This document shows positions 12,570 to 25,082 of a stretch of 64,000 nt of DNA, piece by piece. The notes beneath the pieces were generated by a model, which was not told the DNA's origin, searched no databases, and saw nothing but the letters and a program-made list of their open reading frames with translations. The stretch comes from Henckelia pumila. Taxonomy: Eukaryota > Streptophyta > Magnoliopsida > Lamiales > Gesneriaceae. The stretch spans positions 164,698,130 to 164,762,129 of the forward strand of contig NC_133122.1 of assembly GCF_033568475.1 (NCBI RefSeq). Direction: 5' to 3'. How positions within the stretch are numbered: the stretch's first letter is position 1; every line of letters begins with the position of its first letter. The translations under genes were made by a program, and so were the position numbers.

Positions 12570-14089
12570 AGATTATGTTTAGATTTTTCCTTCTAGACAA
12601 AGTTAAAATATAGTTTGAATATCTATTATTTTGATAATATATTTAAGATATATATTTAACTTAATTAAATTATATCTTGATAAAGAATTGAAGTGATTTA
12701 TGGTTATGAAATATTATCAAAATATAGCGACATAGTTTTATTTCTACTTAAAATTGTTTTCTTATTCATGTAAGACTCTATCTAAGGAATCATTTCCATC
12801 ATTGGACTCTATTCTATAAGAAGGGATTTCTGCTCACAAACAAATCAAAACTTCAGAGGAGAATCACGTTGAAGAATTCAAGTATTTCTGAAGAATATTT
12901 TTGTAGCCGTCGTTGCTTCTTTCCCAGTGTTGCCGTTGATGTTGGAGACATCGGTGACAACACTTAATGCATAGTGTTGTTCGAAGATCTTTTTTGTTAC
13001 TCCAGTTACATTTCATTTATTTATTATTCTAAGTGCTTAGGATGCAATTTGATTTCTCAACTTGTTGAGAAATTTAGTCTTTACTGTTTTTTTTAAAACT
13101 GCTTAACGTTTTCTAGTGATTATTTCTCCCTAATTTTTTGATTAAAAATAAAAAAGAAATTGCTTTTTTATATGTTCTTCTATATAGTTTGTCGAGTAGA
13201 GATTGTTGATTTTAAAAAAATAGTTTCTTACTTATTTTTGCTCGATTATATAGCCCATCATTCAATATAATACATGGAATAGGGATTCAAAATTTCTAAT
13301 TTTTGATTAAATTAAAATTCTTAGTTCGGTATATTCTTCTATCAATATAGTCCATCGAGCAGGGATTCGAACTTTATAGTTTTCATATTTTAAAAAAAAT
13401 TCTTATGATTAATACCACTCATCGATCAATATAACGCATTTAGTAGTTCGAGATTTGAATTTTCTAAAGTTTTTGATTAAAAATTGAAAGAAATTTTAAT
13501 TCTTTAAATATCTTACCTTCGGATTATATAGATTATGTTTAGATTTTTCCTTCTAGACAAAGTTAAAATATAGTTTGAATATCTATTATTTTGATAATAT
13601 ATTTAAGATATATATTTAACTTAATTAAATTATATCTTGATAAAGAATTGAAGTGATTTATGGTTATGAAATATTATCAAAATATAGCGACATAGTTTTA
13701 TTTCTACTTAAAATTGTTTTCTTATTCATGTAAGACTCTATCTAAGGAATCATTTCCATCATTGGACTCTATTCTATAAGAAGGGATTTCTGCTCACAAA
13801 CAGATCAAAACTTCAGAGGAGAATCACGTTGAAGAATTCAAGTATTTCTGAAGAATATTTTTGTAGCCGTCGTTGCTTCTTTCCCAGTGTTGCCGTTGAT
13901 GTTGGAGACATCGGTGACAACACTTAATGCATAGTGTTGTTCGAAGATCTTTTTTGTTTCTCCAGTTACATTTCATTTATTTATTATTCTAAGTGCTTAG
14001 GATGCAATTTGATTTCTCAACTTGTTGAGAAATTTAGTCTTTACTGTTTTTTTTAAAACTGCTTAACGTTTTCTAGTGATTATTTCTCC
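12170..14089 (+). repeat. 960-bp tandem duplication, two near-identical units
   Basis: Unit A (12170-13129) and unit B (13130-14089) align at a constant offset of 960. By eye I found only two substitutions (CAAATC/CAGATC near 12842/13802 and TTACTCC/TTTCTCC near 12997/13957). The shared tetranucleotide CTAA occurs at both breakpoints and at the junction (12170, 13130, 14090). The unit spans the end of the degenerate repeat field and the first part of the putative LTR. Confidence 0.95.
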
Positions 14090-14261
14090 CTAAGGCACCC
14101 GCACAAATACTAGTTACTTGTGCATAATTATCTCTGGTTTTATTTATTTTTGTTAATTATTCGTGTTTTATTAATTCTGCTGCATGTTGTCTCTGATATG
14201 TTACATCGTGAAAAACACGAACTCTACACGAATTTAAGATAAATCGCAATTACACCTTACA
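13536..14261 (+). repeat. putative copia-type LTR
   Basis: The interval starts TGTTTAGATT and ends CCTTACA. It is followed after two bases by TGGAATTAGAGCC (14264-14276), two changes away from the initiator-Met primer-binding site TGGTATCAGAGCC. A duplicated copy of its first part starts at 12576 because of the 960-bp duplication. No partner LTR or pol is visible next to it. The left end is a guess based on the TG dinucleotide. Confidence 0.45.
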
Positions 14262-14394
14262 AGTGGAATTAGAGCCAACTCTTAACTTTACTAAGAGAGA
14301 TTCTGGTTATTTTTGTTTTGCAGGTTTATCATGGACTTGCCGGTTTCTGACGTCATACTCCGACCACCATGAATCTGATGAGAAAGTAAAGTCC

Positions 14395-17300
14395 CAGTGC
14401 CTAAAAGCCCCATATTCGCCAACTCATCTGCCGCTGCATTTGCTTCTCTGAAAATATGAGTGATATGCACCGTGTGATTATGAATAATACTCTTAATCTA
14501 AACGAGAGTGTCCATAAGCTCCCAGCTCGTATGACCCTTTTTAATAATATTAAGTGCAACCATGGAGTCGACTTCAAGTCATAGGGGGAAAAGATTATAA
14601 AGCTGACATAACTGCAAACCCCTCATAATGGCCAACAACTCGGCTCTATTATTAGAACCAATTCCAGCATTTTCATGGAACGCCTCCATAACCTCCCCAT
14701 CTGCATTCCTTATAATACCTCCAAAGGCGGATCTACCATCCTCTTTCGAGCAACCATCAGTATTAATTTTGTACGAGCCCAAAACAGGTTTAATCCAACG
14801 AACAACTCGGACAGAAGAGTGCCGAGATAATCTGAAATGCAACCCCCAAGCTTTTGCAATATTACCATAACCAATTCAAGAGATGGTCGAAAGTTTACCA
14901 GCTCTCCCAAGATCAAAAATATAACTCTTTAATCTCCTGATAATCCGAGCCGGGGAGTTTATGGTATTCCTATGTTCATGTTCATTTGTTTCACTCCAAA
15001 GAAACCAAATGATTAGAAATGGGATTAACTCCCTGACATGCCATCTAATATGCCATTCCAGGTCAATCTTCCAGTTTGAAATTGTTTTAGGATTTTCAAC
15101 TCGAAAAATGTCTCCAAAGAAACTCCAAACTAAGTTTGTTGTTGGGCTGTTGAAAAATACATGAGAGAAAGATTCTTGCTCACTACAACATTGACATTTC
15201 GAAGCAAGATGTTGTCCTTTAGATTGAATAATGTCCAGAGGGAGCCTTTTATAAAACCATCTCCAGCAAAAAATTGCGATCGACGACTTAATCAAATTAG
15301 ACCAACAACCCGCAAACCAATCAATCGCATCCACTCTTCTCCAAATCAAGTCCCAATCCGAATTCATCGAGAAAAAACCAATCGGAGTGAATTTCCATAT
15401 AGCTGTGTCTTCGAATTCAAAGGATTTATGGGCGTTCTCATAATCCAATCAGCAATATCTTGCGAGACGACAAGAACCAACTTCTGAAGATTCCAATTCC
15501 GCCCCTCCCAGAACGAGTTAACTTTACGATTATCTGTAACCATACCCGAAAACAGTGTCACAAGAGTTCCATCAGGAAGCCAAGAGTCATACCAAAAACA
15601 TAGATTACCCTCCCCAATGCTCCAACCAATCCCTCGTTCCACTTTGTCTCTAATTTTCAACATCCGTCGCCAAGTTGGCGAGATGTTTTGACGCTCACAG
15701 ACAACAGCAGGTGGCATGAGCTTGCAGTATTTTGCATGCAAATATTTGCTCCATAACGAGTCTGCAGTACGGAACCTGAGCCACAATTTAATTGAGAAGG
15801 CAGTGACATAATCTTTGAGTCTCCTGATTCCAAGACCACCTTCCGAAACAGGCAGACAAACTTTCTCCCAAGCAATCCAGTGAGTTTTTACATCTCCTGG
15901 TTTCGAACCCCATAGAAACTTAGCACAAATCATCTCAAATCGATGAAGAACTGTCCCCATTGGTTGAACCACCTGAAATAAATATAGTGGCATAGAGCAC
16001 AGGACACTTTTGATAAGCACTAATCGACTGCCATAAGATAACACATGGGTCTCCCAACCTTGGATATTCCTGCAAGCACTGGCAAAAATATTGTCGAAGT
16101 ATGTAGTTTTCCTCCCGCCCAGAAAAAGAGGAACCCCCAAATATTTGATTGGCAACTTACCCTCACTGAAACCAGTAATCGAGTAGTACTTACCACGCAA
16201 AGCTGCTGAACAATTTTTTGAAGTGATGATGAAGCTCTTAGAATTACTGATAAGTTGCCCAGAAGAGTTCTTATAATGATATAAAAAATTCCTCAAAACC
16301 TTAAGGCTCTTAACTGCACCATTGGAGAAAATAATAATATCATCTGCATATGATAAATGAGACAAAGGAAATGTACGACCTGTATGAAAATTCAGATTCC
16401 TATGTCGAATAAAAAGAGTATCCAATCCTGTGGAAAGATATTATGCGGCAATCACAAAGAGGTATGGAGAAAGGGGGTCACCCTGGCAAAGACCCCTCAT
16501 TGACTTAGAAAATCCAGCAAGACAACCATTTATTTACAGAGAACCAGCAGTTATTGATGCATCGAAGAATCATCTCACATACCGAGGTCGAGAAACCAAA
16601 CGCAGCCAACATTTGCACCAGGAATTCACATCTGACTCGATCATAAGCCTTGGCCATGTAAAGTTTCAAAATAATATTCCCACCTCTAGCTTATAATGGA
16701 GGTGGTGAACCATCTCTTGAGTCATCAAAATATTATCTGAGATGAGTCTCCTCGGAACAAATCCACTTTGGTAAGGGGAGATAATCTTGTCAAGAAGAGG
16801 CCTCAGACGAAGGGTAATGAGCTTGGTGATAACCTTCTTACTCACACTACACAAGCTAATAGGTCGAAAATTAGCCCATTTTTGCGCCTCTTTAATCTTA
16901 GGAATCAAAATAATAATTGTAGCAGTAATCCCTTTGGGCAATCGAGTCCCATTCCAGAATTCTCTAACCGCCTCAACCATGTCTTTCTTGATAATATCCC
17001 AACACTGACGATATAAACAGGCTAAGAAACCGTCCGTGCCTGTTGCACTATCTTCAGGAATCGAAAAAACACAAGCCCGAAACTCCTCTTCTGATATTGG
17101 ACTCATTAATATAGTGTTGTCCTCCTCATTAATCACCACAGGAATATGTTCAAAATTAGGTTCAGTAAGGGCTGTAGATTCACCTACCAAGATTTCCTCG
17201 TAGTATTTAGCCCCATAATTCTGAATCAGAGTTTGATTCTCCAGCGTAGAGCCCTCATCCCATATACGAAAAATTTTATTCCCTGCTCGCCTTCTGTTAA

Positions 17301-18370
17301 CCTTGTTATGGAACAATTAAGTGTTTCTCTCTCCCTCTGCCAACCACCCAGCCAAGGCCTTTTGCTTCCAAAAGGCCTCCTCCATGGCCAAACAACGTGC
17401 AAGTTATTCTTGGGCAAAAGTAATGGCCACCCTATGACAATCAGATGGGTCCTGATCAAATTCAGACTCCGCAGCCTCCACCTTTCCTGAATGAAGCCTA
17501 ACTTGATCATGAATATTTCCATCTTGATTCCACCACTTCAAATGACTCTTAAGCCTCTTCAATTTGATAAGCAAACATGAGAGTCCCTTCGCCTCGCAAG
17601 GGTTATTCCAATTCAATCTAACTGTCTGAAGAAACCCAAGATGCAAAGTCCACATATTCTTAAACATGAAAGCAGATTTTGGCTTTGGCAAGAAAGGTGC
17701 AGATATCAGCAAGGGGAAATGATCAGATGAGCCCCTATGCAAATGTACCACTTTAAAAGAATCATAATAATTGCTCCAATTAGACGAAAGAAGAATTCTA
17801 TCCAATATTTTCCAAACTCTCAAATTTGTCCAAGTAAACCGAGAGCCAACAAATCCAGGATCCGAGAGCCCAGCAGCAATAATAAAATCAGAGAACTCAT
17901 ACATACCTCCCGACCTATTAACCACAACAAGCGAGTGTTCCGAATGATCTGTGATGACATTAAAGTCCCCACCTACCATCCAAGGACAACCATCCAAAGG
18001 TTTACAACTCAACGACCCATCCAGAGCTCTTTCCTATCACTCTTGTTGCATTTAGCATAAACCACCGATAGATAAAATGCCGAAAGAAGACAGTCAAAAG
18101 TTACCTTCACATGAATAAATTGAACATGATCTACCAAGATTTAGAACACCATATTTCGGTCCCCGTAAAGCCAAATTTTATTGCTACAATTGGCCACCAA
18201 CGACTCAAATCCAAACTTATTAACAAGAAAATCATTCTCCAATATTTTAAAAGGTTCAATCACCCCCAAAAATTGAATTTTAGAATTATTTTTAATAAAC
18301 TTCAACCTTCTCTGTACTGATTTGTTACCAATCCCTCGCACATTCCAAAAGAGCCCTAACATTGAGAAAT
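14395..18370 (-). pseudogene. LINE ORF2: endonuclease, reverse transcriptase, zinc finger, RNase H
   Basis: This is the catalytic ORF of target-primed reverse transcription. From its 5' end it shows an APE-type endonuclease start WNVRGIGN (near 18345), VGGDFNV (near 17965), and an SSDHFPLL block near 17730. Next come RT blocks FRPISLCSV (near 16870), PYQSGFVP (near 16760) and the catalytic YADDI (near 16345). A Cys/His zf-RVT region CQCCSEQ...H follows (near 15190), then an RNase H with NTDG, NNRAEL and a terminal EANAAADELANMG (near 14430). RT is split by a frameshift around 16600 and the endonuclease by stops around 18140-18012. The RNase H has a stop near 14500. The RNase H addition is known for plant L1 elements. 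Confidence 0.88.
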
Positions 18371-18453
18371 ATTTTCCACGGTGACGCCGAAGGAGGGACA
18401 CATTTTGTTCGCTTAGGAGGGCGACCCACTTTCCTATTGGGAAAAGTATCATG

Positions 18454-19975
18454 CTACTCTTTTGTAAATATTTGAGTGAACTCTACTACCTTGCTCTCTG
18501 TCTCCAAGCATGGCCCCAGATCTATAGAATTGTTTACCACAACATCCTCCAACTCCCTATGAACTCCTCCCTCTTGATCTTTATCTCCAACGTTGTCTTC
18601 CTGAGTTGATCCCATGCAACCAACATCATTATCGTGTTGGCCGAAACCGTCTTCAACTCGTAATCCATGATCCATATTCTGCTTAGTTTGCAGTTCCCCC
18701 TCATTGATTTCTGATAAGTGATCTCCCATGTCCGATCCCAAGTCATTATTATTCTCCAGAATATTTTCAGCAACATCCCCTTCCAAACCTTCTTCAACAA
18801 ACACACCATCCACCCAATGACCCTTCCAGATGCCAGCATATTTAGGATTTAGAAAATTACCTGTTCCCGAATCAATCTTAAGATCAGTAGCTATTAAAGC
18901 ATCTTCCTGCAAATCCACTCTCAGCGTTTCAAATTTACTCGAGCTCAATGTCTTCTTGTCCCTAACTGGACTCTGTTCAGGAAGAATCGTGACATCCTCT
19001 TTTTACTTGCCTCTCTTAGAGCCCACTTTGACCCATTCCAGCCGTGGAACCTCCTCCTGTGCTTTCGAACCATCTGCCCCCTCTTGCTGTCTTTTATTAT
19101 TAAGCATATCTCAAAGATATCCCTGCTGTTTTTTTTTACCAGAGGAGCAGGCTTAGGGTTTTTCCCATTCGCATAACATTCCTCAGCTGAATGTCCCACG
19201 TGACAGCATTCCAGGCAATAGCTAGGGAGATTTTCATACACAAACATTCCTCAAGAATTTTCCTTCCCATTCCAATACAAACGTTTTCATGCAAAGGTTT
19301 AAGCAGATCAACCTCTATTCAAACACGTGCCATCACGAGTCGTTCCCTCTTAGATGTTAGTTCATCCATTTTTAGTGGCTTCCCTACCAATTTTGCCACT
19401 GAATACAACAATTTCTTATCAAACAAAGATATAGGCAAATTCGTAAAGCGTACCCATACCGGAACGATCGAGCATTCACGTTGGTAATCAAAAGATGGAG
19501 TCCATTTGAACACTCTAAGAAAGTGTCCCTGTAGAAACCACCTCCTTTTCCCCTCAGAAACGAGCTAAATCTTCCTCCAAGACAAAAACGATAAAAAAAA
19601 ACTCCGGTCTCAGAAACTTGACGCTGTAAGGCCCTGCGAAACCAACAACCAAAAAATCCTGTAGGGTTTTCTCTCTAGTTGGCCACCCCCCTGAAAATTT
19701 ACCAACCAAAGCGTAGGGATGAGCTTTCCCCATATCCAATACCTCCTCCTCCAGAAAAATACTCCAGGAACGTTTTTATACATCAGCATCGGCTTCCCAA
19801 TGATCTGGAAATCATCATCGATAATGAAACTCTTGTTTAGTGTGCTAGGAGAAAAAGTCAGAAAGGCGGCCGCATATGACTTCCTCCCTCTGTACGGTGG
19901 TTCAAGATTAGCTGCCGCATCTCCGCCAAGGGCACCGGAAAAATCGCTCTCTAGGGTTCTCACTATTTTTTTCAA
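18454..19975 (-). pseudogene. LINE ORF1: gag-like RNA-binding protein
   Basis: Fragments in several frames together resemble plant L1 ORF1. They are an N-terminal part (19975-19610), a DUF4283-like core containing VPVWVRFTNLP (near 19450), a zinc knuckle CLECCHVGHSAEEC (near 19210), and an acidic tail (18948-18454). The protein would bind element RNA. Frame changes near 19740, 19550 and 19250 break it. Confidence 0.75.
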
Positions 19976-19985
19976 AATAATATCC

Positions 19986-20318
19986 TCTTGAATGTTTAGT
20001 GATGATGATTCTAATAGAGATCAAGAACAAAATGAACAATAAGATCATACCTCATTGATTGAAAAAAATAGGTGCTTTCAAGTCAACCCACTGGCTGTTG
20101 CCTCCAATGTTGCAACATCAGGCCTCTAACTCCAGTGAAAAATCAGCTTACTTGAATGCATCTACTTTTGGTAATTCTGGTAATCAGCTGCCAATGATGA
20201 TATAATTCTGGAGAGTGTACATAAACTTTATTAGGATTTGTACGCTGATTGGATCAAGCGAAACAAGTTGAACACAACTCTCTTTTAAAGAAAATTTTGA
20301 TTCAAAATTTGCTGTGGT
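19986..20318. other. unassigned sequence between LINE and hAT MITE
   Basis: The plus strand has a short coding-like stretch (about 20075-20195) with stops. Base composition is less AT-rich than the MITE to its right. The sequence resumes across the MITE at 21168, so the MITE split one older segment. I do not recognise it. Confidence 0.4.
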
Positions 20319-21159
20319 GAGGGCCGGAATGAGGATTAAAAATTACTTGGGCTGGCTTCGCCCAACGTTAAACTATAATTATATAATAAATTAAATAAAA
20401 AATCGATATATGCTCTTCTGTTTAAAAATTAAATTGATGATTTTTTTTCTCTTAATTTTATGATTTACCCAGCTGTAAATTCAAAAAAATTTCACAAACA
20501 ATTATTTCCAAATTTCACAATTATTCAACTTTCGGTTTTTAACTAAAAAATCGCAATACAAGCCCAATAATAATTTTATATCAATATTCTCAGATATCAA
20601 AACCAATAGATTATTTTATCAAAATTCGCAATAATAGATTTTTAGGCTAAAAATTCAAACTCGAAAATTTATAAATACACCACATTATATTTAAAAACAA
20701 AAAAACACATTGTGTTCCGAAAGGTGTAAATAACGAATCAGATATATATTTAAATAATCTTAAATTTAAAATTTTTTTAATAATTTTTAATTTATAATAG
20801 GTTGGTAGCTTAAAACCTTCTGTTAATAAATAAAAAAAATAAAATAAAAGCCTCAGTAACTAAATTTATGGATATTTTGGTCAAATTATGCGAATAAATT
20901 GACAAAAAAACTAACAAATAAATGTTTCAAGAGAGAGTATATTCAACTTGAAATTTGAAAATTGAATGATTTATTAGCATATTAATTTAATTTAAATGAT
21001 TTTATATTTTTTTGAAAATGATGAAGGGGCTAGATGAAATTTTTAATTTTTTAACATATGGCTATATATAAAACACAAAATAAAAAAAAATCAACACTAT
21101 TTTTTTAAAATTTAGGTTGGGCTGAAGCCCACCCTAGGCCAAGGGTGGCTCCGCCCCTG
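20319..21159. mobile_element. hAT-like MITE with 8-bp TSD
   Basis: GCTGTGGT occurs immediately before (20311-20318) and after (21160-21167) an 841-bp AT-rich block. The right end is CAGGGGCGGAGCC when read inward, and the left end is the diverged GAGGGCCGGAATG. A subterminal TTCGCCCAAC / TTCAGCCCAAC pair extends the inverted similarity. An 8-bp duplication and a CAGGGGCGG-like end fit the hAT superfamily. No transposase is present. Confidence 0.82.
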
Positions 21160-21167
21160 GCTGTGGT

Positions 21168-21956
21168 CAAGCTTGAAGTGATTCTAAAAGTGAGGAGTAA
21201 AGATGTCTTATTTCATCTTAATTCTTTGTACCTTCTAAATAAATTCTAGACAAGACTCTTTCCCAAATGGGTGAGAGCGGTTACTACAACTTTTACTTTG
21301 AACTATTCGCAGGTACTACTTTTGGCAAATACTGGAATGCCTGAATCTTCAACATTTATGGTCTTAAAGTATAAGAGGATGACTTCTCTTGCATGAATAT
21401 TTAAGTTGATTTATCAATTTAACAGCAATATATTCAACAATCAAGAGTTTAAACTGTTGGGACCAATTGACATAATGTTAGCAATTTAAAATTTCTGATC
21501 TATTTGAAAATCTTGAAATATTGTAGAATTGGTCAAGAGCATTTAGAACCGGCTTGATTGTCTTGAGCGTTTCTGAACTGGTAGAGCTGGTTTATTTTAT
21601 GAACCGTTGATCAGTTGACAATCTTGAACTGGCTGAGTATCTATGATACTAGTAAGGGCAATTTGAACTATAACAATGAGATATTGTTTGTTATCACCAA
21701 AACTAAGAGTCATAAATTTTTTCTTGGCTTTTTGTAGAATCAAGAATCACTCTATTTCAAGTTTGTACGTGAGGGATACGTTTGAAATACGAAACTGTAT
21801 ACAATCTTGAACATTTTCTGAATTCAGTGCAGAACCACCGGCTTCATTATGATGTATTAGCTTTTTTATCTACGATTCAGACTTTTACTTGTGAATATGA
21901 TTTTTAATAATTGTCTTATCTTCATAAGGAATACTTAATTGTTCAATTTGAATAAA
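21168..21956. other. unassigned sequence left of the chromovirus insertion
   Basis: It has repeated phrases such as GAACTGG and GAGCTGG and no open frame of note. It continues at 30730-31058 on the other side of the chromovirus. It resembles copia LTR sequence in texture, but I could not define ends. Confidence 0.35.
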
Positions 21957-21961
21957 TGGGT

Positions 21962-23968
21962 TGTAAGACCCAGAAGTTAATTATATGGTAATTTGGCATA
22001 ATTAGAATTATTATTGAGATGCTAAATTAAAATAATTATTTATGCCAAATAAATTAGTAAGTGTATTAAAAATATATATTTTTGAATATCGAGATTTAAA
22101 CGATATAAATACATATTAGAGCTAAAATAATACACGAGAGTTGAAATATCTGGACTGTGTCAAGTTGACCAAATAATAATAAAATAAAGAACACACACAC
22201 CCTTACATATATACATATCCACGCTTCAGACAAAAGCTAAGGAAAGAAAAAGAAAAGAGAAGTCATCCCCAAATCCTTCCATTCCCGTCACCCTTGGAGC
22301 AGCTCCGGTAAACTGCTCATAACTTCTTCGTTCGGAGTCCAAAATTCGATTCGTTTGTTGGGTTTTCTTCCTTACATCCTTGGCTTCGATTCAAGCTAAG
22401 AATCGATGAATTTGATGCCCGTTTGAGCCCGAATCGAGCTACTTTCAGAAGCTAGACGTGCTGCTATTTTCTGCTGCGTTTCTTCAGTTCATTTCCAGCC
22501 TTTTCCGGTGAGTTTCCCGGCGAGCTCGAAGGCTGTCCCGGTCCAACTAGTTTAGCTTCGAGTTGTGATGTTTTAATCCATTCTTCCAGCCTTGAGCGTG
22601 AGTTTCCAGCTAGTTTTGTTGAGGTAAAGTGGGCTGCCCGACTTTGGAATTTTTACCCGCTTCGATTTAATTTGATCTCGTTGATTAAATGACATTGTTT
22701 TGATATATTATGGAATATAAATTGTGTTGTAGGCCAAAACTTGGGATTTTAGATTGAGCTTTGGACCTTCGTTTGAATTGGTATAGGTATGTTACGGTTG
22801 GTAACATACAACGGTAAAAAATATAAATATTGTTTTGCCGATATTATGTTGATTACGTGAATTATATGGATTATGTGAATTTAAATGCCTCGTTGTTTAT
22901 ATGTTAAATTATTTGATATATTTTGTGGCATTTAGAATATGGAATGATATTCACTACATCACACGTTGAGCCCTATCATTCTTGTTACCCGTTATCATGT
23001 TGTATTGTACTCTGGGCACACGTATTGTTATTTCGGAAATCAGCTGGTGGCTTTTATGCCTAGTATCCCTGAGACCGAAATTATGATTATCTATTCCTTG
23101 ACGCATTTTCTGTGTGATATGCACTTGGAATCTTGACATCGTATGTTGTTTGTTATTGTGCCTATCTATTGTAACGTTATCAGCTGTATGGAGGCCGAGT
23201 CGTGGGTGTTTGATTTCACACAGCACGACATACCTCGCATACTTGGCAGGGCGGTTTAGTTACATGACGATGTAGCTCCCCTGTGTTATAGCTCGAGCAT
23301 TGTTCCAGTTGTTATCGTACCGTTTGTTGGCTCCTGTTATCCCGTTTACTTTGATCCTAGCTCATGCATTGCATACTACCTATTATAATGTGTTTATGCA
23401 TAGTTTAAATGTTTTGTTGTTGTTGCCTAACTGTTACATACCAGAATCCTAACCTCAGTTTATTCTGGGGGAGCTACTATGGCTGCTGTTTGGCACCATG
23501 GTAGACTACCCAAGTGACTTTGTAGCACCAGACGGAGGGTCCGCTGGCGGAGCTCGTTGAGGAGGTTGGATCGTGTCTTGTCTTCCAGTTATATTATGTA
23601 TTATGTCAGAGTCATTTTTATATTCTCCGGGGAGATGCCCCGATGTATTTGTGTTGTATTTGAGAGTTCCTGCTATGTTTTAAATTGTTATCGAGCCTTG
23701 TCGGCTCATGTATGTGTTAACTATTTTAATTTGTTTTTGTGCCTGGCCGGCACTTGGTTGTGTGATGTTTAAGTTTGTTGAGGTCCTAGTTTTAGTTATT
23801 TTATATAAACTGCTGTCTGAGTATTTCTGGGATGTCCTACTTACGGGGAGGTCATGCCGAAATTTTTATTGGCCCAAAATTTATTTTAAATCTTTTTTTC
23901 CGCTGCTTTGTCTATTAATTTCTTAATTGTTTGATAATTAAATATAATTAGAGTAACCGGGCCTCACA
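21962..23968 (+). repeat. 5' LTR of chromovirus
   Basis: It starts TGTAAGACCC and ends GGGCCTCACA. It matches 28718-30724 throughout. A TATATA stretch near 22207 followed by a pyrimidine/purine-mixed leader could be the promoter. Confidence 0.95.
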
Positions 23969-23971
23969 TCA

Positions 23972-23983
23972 TGGTATCAGAGC
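23972..23983 (+). other. primer-binding site (initiator Met tRNA)
   Basis: TGGTATCAGAGC lies three bases after the 5' LTR and complements the 3' end of the plant initiator methionine tRNA. Confidence 0.85.
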
Positions 23984-24140
23984 ATAAACTGGGATATGCT
24001 CAAACTAGAGTCTAGGACACTCGAGTCTAGACACTAAAATTGATTTTTTCGCTTGTTGTTGCTACTTTTCAACATGTTTACGTGCCTATGTGATATGTTT
24101 ATTTTCATTCTAATTTTTGTTGTGATTTATATTTTATCGA

Positions 24141-25082
24141 ATGGCTGAAAGTGGTAATAATGCTAGTCGTGGTCGTGGTCGTGGTCGACCTCGCATTGAT
24201 GTTAATACTGAGGTTAACCAAGCTGCTGGACGATTAGAACAACTTAGGATGGATGAGTTAGTTGCCCGTTTCCATACCATGCGTCCACCTCGTTATTTTG
24301 GTAATGAAGGACCTGAAAAAGCTGAAATCTGGATTACTGAGATTGAAGACCTCTTTGATTTGATTGAATATCCATCGGCGCAACGTTTGAAGCTAGCACT
24401 CCATCAGTTGAAGGATCGTGCTAAGATGTGGTGGGCTACTACCTTGATGACTTTGGAATCTCAGAAAGTAACACCGTCTTGGGATGTATTCAAGCTGAAG
24501 TTCAGGGAAAGTTATTGTCCTCCATCGTTCTATAGTGCCAAATCAACTGAATTCCATAATTTGAAACAAGGAAATATGTCGGTACAAGACTATGCTGATA
24601 CTTTTTACGAACTGTTGAAGTATGCTCCTCATGTTGCTGCTAGTCAGGGAGCTATTGTTGAAAGCTTCACTGAAGGATTAGATGATCGCTTGCATCCATT
24701 TGTCTCGACTGGAAAGCCAATGAATTATCCCGAAGCTGTGGAATTAGCAAAAAGGGCTGAGGCAAGTTTTCGAAGGAGAGGTGGAAACAAGACTCCTATC
24801 CAGCACCAATCTGGCAAGCAATCTTCAAGTCATTTTAGTACTTCATCTTTACGTCCAAAAGGGAAACAATTCAAGAAATCTGGCTCTAGTTCTACTAGTT
24901 CTGAAGGTTCTGGAAAGCAGAGTGGACAACGCTACACTGGTCCTTATTGTGATAACTGCGGTGGGAAACATTTCAGCAATCAATGTGTGGGAGTTCAAGG
25001 ACTTTGCAATGTTTGTGGCAGACCAGGACACTTTGCTCGAGTTTGCCCCAGTCAGACAGGAAAAATCAGTGCAGGCAGGTAG
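24141..25082 (+). CDS. chromovirus Gag
   Basis: This is the 313-residue capsid protein. An Arg/Gly-rich N-terminus (RGRGRGRPR) is followed by a retrotransposon gag core (about residues 50-195, with WW and FRESY). A basic Ser-rich linker comes next, then two zinc knuckles, [13 protein letters not shown] and [14 protein letters not shown]. The frame ends at TAG 25080-25082. Gag and pol are usually one frame in this clade. Here the A5 run at 25061-25065 is one base too long to pass into the pol frame, so I read it as a single-base insertion. Gag itself looks intact. The ATG was chosen because it is the first after the primer-binding site and opens the whole domain. Confidence 0.88.
   Translation: MAESGNNASRGRGRGRPRIDVNTEVNQAAGRLEQLRMDELVARFHTMRPPRYFGNEGPEKAEIWITEIEDLFDLIEYPSAQRLKLALHQLKDRAKMWWATTLMTLESQKVTPSWDVFKLKFRESYCPPSFYSAKSTEFHNLKQGNMSVQDYADTFYELLKYAPHVAASQGAIVESFTEGLDDRLHPFVSTGKPMNYPEAVELAKRAEASFRRRGGNKTPIQHQSGKQSSSHFSTSSLRPKGKQFKKSGSSSTSSEGSGKQSGQRYTGPYCDNCGGKHFSNQCVGVQGLCNVCGRPGHFARVCPSQTGKISAGR

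Larger units (their letters stand above)
14310..19985 (-). mobile_element. decayed L1-type LINE with C-terminal RNase H
   Basis: A non-LTR retrotransposon runs leftward, with ORF1 at high coordinates and ORF2 at low coordinates. The 3' end lies near 14310, where the minus strand has a short A-rich stretch (CAAAACAAAAATAA) after the RNase H domain. The 5' end near 19985 is set by the last ORF1-like sequence. I could not confirm a target-site duplication. Both ORFs carry several stops and frameshifts, so the element is inactive. Confidence 0.85.

Noticed and set aside
14263..14451. 62-codon ORF starting in the primer-binding-site-like sequence
   Set aside because: It runs from the LTR edge into the antisense of the LINE RNase H. 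It is a chance frame.
14280..20010. Target-site duplication for the LINE
   Set aside because: Only short, unconvincing matches (GATTCT) were found between the two flanks. The 5' end is uncertain.
22954..23226. 90-codon minus-strand ORF present in both chromovirus LTRs
   Set aside because: The LTRs are about 99 percent identical, so the shared frame carries no evidence of selection.
24781..25062. N-terminal extension of chromovirus Pol from the ATG at 24781
   Set aside because: This part overlaps the well-defined gag zinc knuckles in another frame and has no recognisable domain.
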